This document shows, in pieces, positions 59,016-64,000 of a stretch of DNA of 64,000 nt. The position numbers were made by a program, and so were the translations under genes. The stretch spans positions 72,000-135,999 of the forward strand of contig DIUR01000024.1 in NCBI GenBank assembly GCA_002428265.1, in the 5' to 3' direction. Position 1 is the stretch's first letter. Each line of letters starts with the position of its first letter. The stretch is from Bacteriovoracaceae bacterium UBA6153 (GTDB lineage Bacteria > Bdellovibrionota > Bacteriovoracia > Bacteriovoracales > Bacteriovoracaceae). The notes beneath the pieces are model-generated. The model saw only the letters and a program-made list of their open reading frames with translations. It had not been told where the DNA came from and searched no databases.

Positions 59016-61532
59016 TTGAGCAAAAGAATAGAAAAATTCATTCTAATGTCAGAGGAGCTAATGAGCTCTCCTGTCGGAGTGTTTTTTCAAGATTCAGGCT
59101 TTGACCTCCACACTCAGCCTATAGAAGGTGTTAATTATGATTTTATTTTAAATGACTATTGCCCAGAGCTTATTAATATTCCAAGACTGCAGACGATTGA
59201 GAAATTAACCCCAACGGTTATCCCATTTGTTAGAAGCTACATCCATAAAGATCTTTTCTTAAGTACGAAAGGCAAACAGATGCTTTCTTCATACTTTGTG
59301 GACGGGGTAGATGTAGATCTTGTGGATCGATTTTCAAAAGAATATAAGCAAATCTATAATGTAAAAATTCATGATTATCTCAATATGGGATTTTTCATCG
59401 ATAGCATTATCCTGGAAGCTTATAAGAATAGATTTGATATCAAGATTCTTAGAGACTATTTGAATACTTCACTTCTATACGCTTTCAAAAAAATGGAAGC
59501 GATACAAGACAGTATGCCACTGGATCTGTCGTACTCACACGATGGTGAGGCCTTCACTATTCAAATTACTATTGGTGGAGTTCAGGCCTTTAATGGTCGT
59601 GAAGATTTGAAAGAAATTTTTGAAGACTTAACTAAAAAGACAAATTATTTTGATGCCGCTTATTTCTCAAAAAGAAAGAAACTGGTTATTTCGAGTTTGT
59701 TTTTTAATGACACAAAATTAAGAAGCTGCACTTCATATTTTTTCACTGAAATAGGAGAGAGGTCTAAGCTTCAGTCTCCTAAAGAAGACTCAGAAATTGT
59801 TTCAGGTCTTGAGCCCAAAGATTCGGTTGATTACAAACCAGAAAAAGCAGAAGATTTCCAGGCACGCAAGCTAGCTGTTGCGAGAAAGTTCACTCTGTTT
59901 ATTAAAAACTACAGGGTCAATGAAGCTAATGCGATCCCACTAGAGAAAATTGAAAATAAAGATGTAGAAACTTATCTTGAGTTTTATCCAAGACAAGAAG
60001 CCGTGACAGAAGCCGATGACGAGGTTAAGAGCTATATCTGCAAATTGTTAAAAGACGAACAGCTCTCAAATGGAATTAACGAATACGTGCAGAAAGTTTC
60101 CGGTAATATGGACACTCAGCTGCCAGAGTTTCAACGAATCCTAGGCAACAAATCACTTCAAGATATTGAAGAAGTCATCAAAATAAGTGGAAATTCAAAA
60201 CTAGATAGTGATGTTAACGTTGTTAAAGGCTGGATTGAATCTAAAGACAAAGATGGTAAAACTATCGTGTCGGGAAATGATTCTGGCATGAGTGACAATG
60301 ACATATGGGAAATTAAAAAGAGTCAGCTTAATGTAAAAATTAAAGACGAAGTCCAAAGAATTAAGTCTAAAGGAAAAATTGTCACTCAAGACGACGTGAT
60401 CAGGATTATTTCAACTCAGCTTAATACCAATGAAAATGATGTAAAGACTGTTGTAAAAGGTATTCTCGAAGAAGTGGTTGCTACTGAGCTGGTTAGAAAT
60501 CAAAAACTAGAAGAATCATTTGCTCTCAAAATTTTAGGTTCACAAGGTGCAGACCAGGTTCGAGAAAAACTCGAGTCCCAGATAGGCCGCATGAAAAAAA
60601 TCATGGACCAATTAAAGAGAGAGCTCGTTAAGCTTCAAAATGAAAAAACTATCAGAGAAGCAAGTCATCCAAATGGAGAAAGCACTGGCGTAAGCGAAGA
60701 TGCTCTTCAGGTAAAAGCAGCTCTGGGTCGCTCACTGGAAGCGCTCAAATTGAAAGATCGCATGATTGAAAAAGCAAAAAGCGATTTTGAGCAGATCTCG
60801 AAAGCTAAAGATCAGAAAATTGCCTCTCTTGAACAAAGAGTTGAAGAGTCTCGTGTAGAATTTGCAAGAAGCCGTGAGTTTGCCAATGAAGAAAAATTAC
60901 AGCAATTAGAAGTTGAAAATAAGAGTCTCAATGCCCGCTTAGAGCTTGCTTATAAAAAAGTAAATATCATGAACGGCAACCTTGAAAATCGTGAAACTGA
61001 AATCAACGATAGACGCGAAAAAGAACTTGAAACACTTAAGGCCAATATGCAGGTGGCCCAGTCTGTAATCGAGCGCTTTAAAAATGATAAGCTTGAAATG
61101 GAGCAAAGATTCCAAGAAGAGCGTGAAGCTTCAAGAAAGCTGAAAGAGGGCAGTGGAAGTGTTCAGAGTTTAAAGACAGAACTTGAAGAGCGCGACAGTC
61201 AGATTAGCTCACTTCAAAGCGATAAAAAGGTTATCGAGGAGAAGTTCAGAGCGCTTTCTATAGAGCTAAAAAAGGTCGAACAGAAGCTTAAATATAGTAC
61301 CTCTCAGCTGGAGTCATCTAATAAGAAAGCAGTCGCTGCCTCAGGGCAAAAAAGTGTGGAATCTTATATAAAGCAGGTAGAGCAAGTAACGAGCAGGTTT
61401 AAGGATGCTACCAATGAGATCGCTGAAAAGCGCAAAGAGCTCGTTAAACTTAAACAAGAAAATACTCTAATGCAGTCTAAGCTGGCCGAACTTGAAAAAA
61501 AGTTGGGTATGGCCGATAAAAAAGCATCATAA
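59016..61532 (+). CDS. Large coiled-coil protein of unknown function
   Basis: 838 residues; TTG start with AAGGA (59005-59009) six bases upstream. Residues 1-250 form a compact mixed domain of unknown type (YDFILNDYCPELINIP, FVDGVDVDLVDRFSKEY). From about 270 to 500 it is charged helical, and from about 515 to 835 it is an almost unbroken coiled coil (QIGRMKKIMDQLKRELVKLQ, ERDSQISSLQSDKKVIEEKF, KKVEQKLKYSTSQLESSNKK) with Leu/Ile heptads. No signal peptide or membrane helix. Such proteins act as cytoplasmic scaffolds in motility, chemosensory or cytoskeletal systems; which one here is unknown. It closes the unit before the tRNA gene. Confidence 0.7.
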   Translation: MSKRIEKFILMSEELMSSPVGVFFQDSGFDLHTQPIEGVNYDFILNDYCPELINIPRLQTIEKLTPTVIPFVRSYIHKDLFLSTKGKQMLSSYFVDGVDVDLVDRFSKEYKQIYNVKIHDYLNMGFFIDSIILEAYKNRFDIKILRDYLNTSLLYAFKKMEAIQDSMPLDLSYSHDGEAFTIQITIGGVQAFNGREDLKEIFEDLTKKTNYFDAAYFSKRKKLVISSLFFNDTKLRSCTSYFFTEIGERSKLQSPKEDSEIVSGLEPKDSVDYKPEKAEDFQARKLAVARKFTLFIKNYRVNEANAIPLEKIENKDVETYLEFYPRQEAVTEADDEVKSYICKLLKDEQLSNGINEYVQKVSGNMDTQLPEFQRILGNKSLQDIEEVIKISGNSKLDSDVNVVKGWIESKDKDGKTIVSGNDSGMSDNDIWEIKKSQLNVKIKDEVQRIKSKGKIVTQDDVIRIISTQLNTNENDVKTVVKGILEEVVATELVRNQKLEESFALKILGSQGADQVREKLESQIGRMKKIMDQLKRELVKLQNEKTIREASHPNGESTGVSEDALQVKAALGRSLEALKLKDRMIEKAKSDFEQISKAKDQKIASLEQRVEESRVEFARSREFANEEKLQQLEVENKSLNARLELAYKKVNIMNGNLENRETEINDRREKELETLKANMQVAQSVIERFKNDKLEMEQRFQEEREASRKLKEGSGSVQSLKTELEERDSQISSLQSDKKVIEEKFRALSIELKKVEQKLKYSTSQLESSNKKAVAASGQKSVESYIKQVEQVTSRFKDATNEIAEKRKELVKLKQENTLMQSKLAELEKKLGMADKKAS

Positions 61533-61592
61533 TTCTAATTTTCCACTTGTCAGGATTATCACTTTTGAGTAAAAATAGGTTCTCAAATCGAC

Positions 61593-61675
61593 GCCCTGCT
61601 GGTGAAATTGGCAGACACGCCAGACTTAGGATCTGGTGCGCAAGCGTGGGGGTTCAAGTCCCTCGCAGGGCACCA
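61593..61675 (+). tRNA. tRNA-Leu(UAG)
   Basis: The acceptor stem GCCCTGC (61593-61599) pairs with GCAGGGC (61665-61671), followed by A and encoded CCA (61673-61675). The anticodon arm is CCAGA-CTTAGGA-TCTGG (61620-61636), anticodon TAG. A long variable arm (TGCGCAAGCGTG) and the T arm GGGGGTTCAAGTCCCTC complete a class II leucine tRNA. The tyrosine integrase gene begins (by its stop) 18 bases after the CCA end, so its 3' end is the likely attachment site. Confidence 0.97.
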
Positions 61676-61692
61676 TTTGATTTGATCACCAC

Positions 61693-62835
61693 TTAACTCC
61701 CCAACATTAATAAATTTTCTTCTCTATTAGATTCTCGCGGGTCTAAAACGGGGACATTTTCAATTTCTTCATTTGCCATCTCCATAAACTGAATTGATTT
61801 TTGAAGATGCTTTCGAGAGAGATGGGCATATCTCATAGTCATTTTTATGTCTGTATGACCAAGAAGTTTCTGTAGCTCAAAAATATCTCCACCATTCATC
61901 ATGTAATTTGAAGCGAAAGTATGTCTCAGGTCATGCACTGTAATATGTTTCACACCGGCTTTCTTTTGAGCCTTCTGAAGACGTCTATAGACGTGAATGC
62001 AATCAACCTCAGAGCCATCATTTTCTAAGAAGATGTATGGATTGTTTATTCTTTTTTTAAAGAGATTGAGAAGTAATAATCTTGTTTCTAGTGTGATCGG
62101 TACATATCTTGATAGACCTGTTTTAGTCGTTTCTTTTAAGCCGTATCTATCCCTAGAGCGTGTGACATCTAATTGCCCATATTGGCCTGACGAAAAATCA
62201 ACTCGATCCCATTTAAGAGCGTATAGTTCTCCTGGCCTTAAGCCGGTATGTATACCAACAAAATATAAAGGATATAATTGATCCGATTTATTTGCTAAGA
62301 GGAATTGAATAATCTCTGACTTTACCCAGAAATTATCTTTTTTGAGATCAGGTCGTGGCTTTTTAATATTCTCAATTGGATTAAAGGACAATAGTTTCTC
62401 TCTTAATGCTTTATTGATTACGGCACGTAGTACAATCCAAATGTTTTTAATAACTGATGCTTTATGGGAAGTTTTAAGAGAGTTCATTAGCTCCATCGCA
62501 AGTTTTTCTGTCACTTCAGTTAGGTCTAATTTTTCAAATTTTGGATAGAGATGAATCCTTAAAATACTATCGTAAGACGAAAATGTTTTTGGTGTGCAAT
62601 TTGTTTTTACATGAGAGTGTAGCCATTCGTGTGCGTATTCGCGAAAGTTCACATTACGTCGGTTTATGTAATGCTCTCCTTGAGCCAACATAGAAAGCTT
62701 TTCAGTTTGAAGTCTGCTTTTCCAAATCTTGGCGTCAGTTTTTCTTGTAAACCATGGGCTACGAATCTTTTTGTTACCCACGTAATATGATTCGCGATAA
62801 CGGATGATACCGTCTTTCCTTTTTACTGTTTCCAT
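61693..62835 (-). CDS. Tyrosine-type site-specific integrase
   Basis: 380 residues. The N-terminal part has an arm-type binding domain (RESYYVGNKKIRSPWFTRKTDAKIWKSRL) and a core-binding SAM-like domain (FREYAHEWLHSHVKTNCTPKTFSSY). The catalytic domain shows all residues of the family: R200 in HTGLRPGEL, K238 in KETTKTGLSR, H301 and R304 in HDLRHTFAS, H327 in LLGHTDIKMTMRYAH and the nucleophile Y336. It would integrate and excise the element at tRNA-Leu. The minus-strand orientation sets its 3' end facing the tRNA. Nothing suggests it is broken. Confidence 0.95.
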   Translation of the reverse strand: METVKRKDGIIRYRESYYVGNKKIRSPWFTRKTDAKIWKSRLQTEKLSMLAQGEHYINRRNVNFREYAHEWLHSHVKTNCTPKTFSSYDSILRIHLYPKFEKLDLTEVTEKLAMELMNSLKTSHKASVIKNIWIVLRAVINKALREKLLSFNPIENIKKPRPDLKKDNFWVKSEIIQFLLANKSDQLYPLYFVGIHTGLRPGELYALKWDRVDFSSGQYGQLDVTRSRDRYGLKETTKTGLSRYVPITLETRLLLLNLFKKRINNPYIFLENDGSEVDCIHVYRRLQKAQKKAGVKHITVHDLRHTFASNYMMNGGDIFELQKLLGHTDIKMTMRYAHLSRKHLQKSIQFMEMANEEIENVPVLDPRESNREENLLMLGS

Positions 62836-62919
62836 TTGATCTCCTTTTGAGAAGATCTAGAACTTTGTTGTCGTCTACTGTATTTGAATGTTAAAGAGCG
62901 TTGTCGACTCTTATATAAT

Positions 62920-63810
62920 CTACTGTAGGTTGTATTCAAGATGATTTTCCTGTTTATGGATTTTTTCAATAATCTTAGTAGTTTCATCCGCATTAAAAAA
63001 ATGACGTAAGTTTACTTGGTAAATTTCATTCAAGGTTTTTTGCATATTTATGGGATTAAATTGCTTGAGATGGTCGCGTTTAAAATTATTATTTTTGTTC
63101 AATTTGAAGTAAGCATGAGTAAAACCACTCTTTGTAACTAATTCTTCGAGTTCTGAGTGCTTTATGGATTCTTGTGAAATCATATAAAATTCTAAGTTAC
63201 TAAAAGGATTGTCATCAACATAAGAACTAAGATCTAAAAAGTTATTATATTTAATTTTTTTATTCGTTTGCCTTAGTTCTATCCTCGTTAGATCGCCTAG
63301 CGGGGATTCTTGATTACGCTTAAGTTTCATCTTATTAAGCTCATACCCTTTGTCATATATGCAATAAATTTCAGGGAGTGCGCCAAGATAAAAACCAGTA
63401 AGCGTATCCCTTTTATAAGATTCGGATGATTTATCAAAATATTTCTGATTGCTTTGTTTGCCCTTGATCCTCACACAAGAGTGAACAAGCTTTAAAGACA
63501 TGGGAATATCTACAGCATGATCTAATCTTGTGATTTTCAAGTGAGAAGTATCTACGAGATTGGATAGATGCAAATTCATTTCAATAGAAGACTGCCATGA
63601 ACCTGGATTTGTCTGGATTTTTGTAGGAGAAATATTATTCCAGATAGGATGTGTGGATACCGTGATAAGTTGTCTGCCATTTCTAGATATAACGATACAC
63701 TTTCTATATTGATTACTCGGTTTGTAAGAAAGTTGATAGGTCGGGAAAAGCTCACGCACTATTTTTGTGTCGATTTCCTGCATTGTTGTAAGTTCTAATT
63801 TATCTAGCAT
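62920..63810 (-). CDS. Rep_trans-like replication initiator
   Basis: 296 residues. Features of the Rep_trans family (PF02486; rolling-circle initiators and ICE relaxases such as NicK): ITRLDHAVDIPMSL (about 94-107), DTLTGFYLGALPEIYCIYDKGYEL (the YdKg motif, about 135-158) and DLTRIELRQTNKKI (about 175-188). The catalytic Tyr is likely the one in this middle region; I cannot place it with certainty. The gene is more AT-rich than the core genes around it. It lies 84 bases upstream of the integrase gene and would let the element replicate after excision. Confidence 0.65.
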   Translation of the reverse strand: MLDKLELTTMQEIDTKIVRELFPTYQLSYKPSNQYRKCIVISRNGRQLITVSTHPIWNNISPTKIQTNPGSWQSSIEMNLHLSNLVDTSHLKITRLDHAVDIPMSLKLVHSCVRIKGKQSNQKYFDKSSESYKRDTLTGFYLGALPEIYCIYDKGYELNKMKLKRNQESPLGDLTRIELRQTNKKIKYNNFLDLSSYVDDNPFSNLEFYMISQESIKHSELEELVTKSGFTHAYFKLNKNNNFKRDHLKQFNPINMQKTLNEIYQVNLRHFFNADETTKIIEKIHKQENHLEYNLQ

Positions 63811-63872
63811 GGGGGTACCAAGTGAAGTTTCGTCATATGACTAAAGTTTTATAGTTAATATAGGCACGCATT

Positions 63873-64000
63873 TTACATCTTTGATTTTACGTTTTTGAGT
63901 AGATAGTTTTTTTTCTGCTCTAGCCACATTATTAAATCCTCTTCACAAACTCTAATAAGTCTTCCAAGTTTAATGTCCCCCTCTTTTTGGAAAGTTGACC
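63873..64000 (-). CDS. Excisionase-like HTH protein, N-terminus cut by window edge
   Basis: The open frame enters from the right edge and stops at 63875-63873. The 41 visible residues, STFQKEGDIKLGRLIRVCEE then DLIMWLEQKKNYLLKNVKSKM, match the second half of the MerR/Xis-type HTH_17 domain (AlpA/excisionase family): 'F.k.G.IKLGR.IRV.eeDL..WL'. It would bind DNA next to the attachment site and direct excision, in keeping with the integrase and Rep genes. No larger ORF call covers it because it is partial. Confidence 0.65.
   Translation of the reverse strand, partial: STFQKEGDIKLGRLIRVCEEDLIMWLEQKKNYLLKNVKSKM

Larger units (their letters stand above)
61676..64000. mobile_element. Left end of an element integrated at tRNA-Leu
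   Basis: From the tRNA 3' end to the window edge lie, all on minus, a tyrosine integrase, a Rep_trans-like protein and the tail of an excisionase-like HTH gene. The integrase points to the tRNA, the normal order for a tRNA-targeting element. The other attachment repeat would be outside the window. No capsid or conjugation gene is visible yet, so plasmid-like, ICE and phage types are open. Confidence 0.75.

Overview
The window is an AT-rich, densely packed bacterial chromosome segment. It has one tRNA and about 60 protein genes, with short intergenic gaps and many 1-4 base start/stop overlaps. The gene content suggests a predatory-type member of the Bdellovibrionota (Bacteriovorax/Peredibacter group). 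The clues are many secreted proteins and lipoproteins of unknown type, an APH-type kinase, c-di-GMP-type HD-GYP signalling, PhaR, FecR-domain and OM-barrel proteins, and sigma-54-type promoters. The taxonomic placement is inference from style and content, not proven by any marker in the window.

Layout. 1-7.4 kb: the end of a phytase-like lipoprotein gene, a parA-parB pair, a secreted protein behind a sigma-54 promoter, glutamate dehydrogenase, two secreted proteins (one FecR-type) and aspartase. 7.5-17 kb: a free-standing ComM/ChlI-type domain, two coupled secreted proteins, a glycolytic cluster (trmH-like, gpmI, pfkA), rRNA-type methyltransferases, small membrane proteins and a second sigma-54-controlled lipoprotein. 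17-29 kb: an acyl-CoA dehydrogenase, a possible nuclease-fold protein, a pseudopilin, RlmL-like methyltransferase, a homoserine-kinase-like APH protein, ahcY-rpiB-membrane protein, a Dpm1-like glycosyltransferase and a DtxR-family regulator. 29-42.5 kb: two metallopeptidases, a nitronate-monooxygenase-like enzyme, an SUV3-type RNA helicase coupled to a ferritin-like (DUF455) protein and an ATP-grasp protein, a class II aldolase, a TonB-like anchored protein, an HD-GYP phosphodiesterase and a degenerate PP2C/SpoIIE-like protein.

42.5-49.3 kb is a minus-strand gene train: OM barrel, two ArsA/Get3-type ATPases, ATP-grasp glutamate-cysteine ligase, cystathionine beta-synthase and cystathionine gamma-lyase/synthase. 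Together the last three link homocysteine to cysteine to gamma-glutamylcysteine, and ahcY at 23 kb can supply the homocysteine. PhaR lies upstream. 49.8-61.5 kb: a TPR lipoprotein, a lipoprotein gene that seems to lack a normal start codon, a complete oligopeptide/dipeptide ABC importer operon (five genes), and two coupled proteins of unknown function, one with a very long coiled coil.

61.6-64 kb: tRNA-Leu(UAG) followed directly by a tyrosine integrase, a Rep_trans-like replication initiator and the tail of an excisionase-like HTH gene. This is the left end of an integrated mobile element that runs out of the window.
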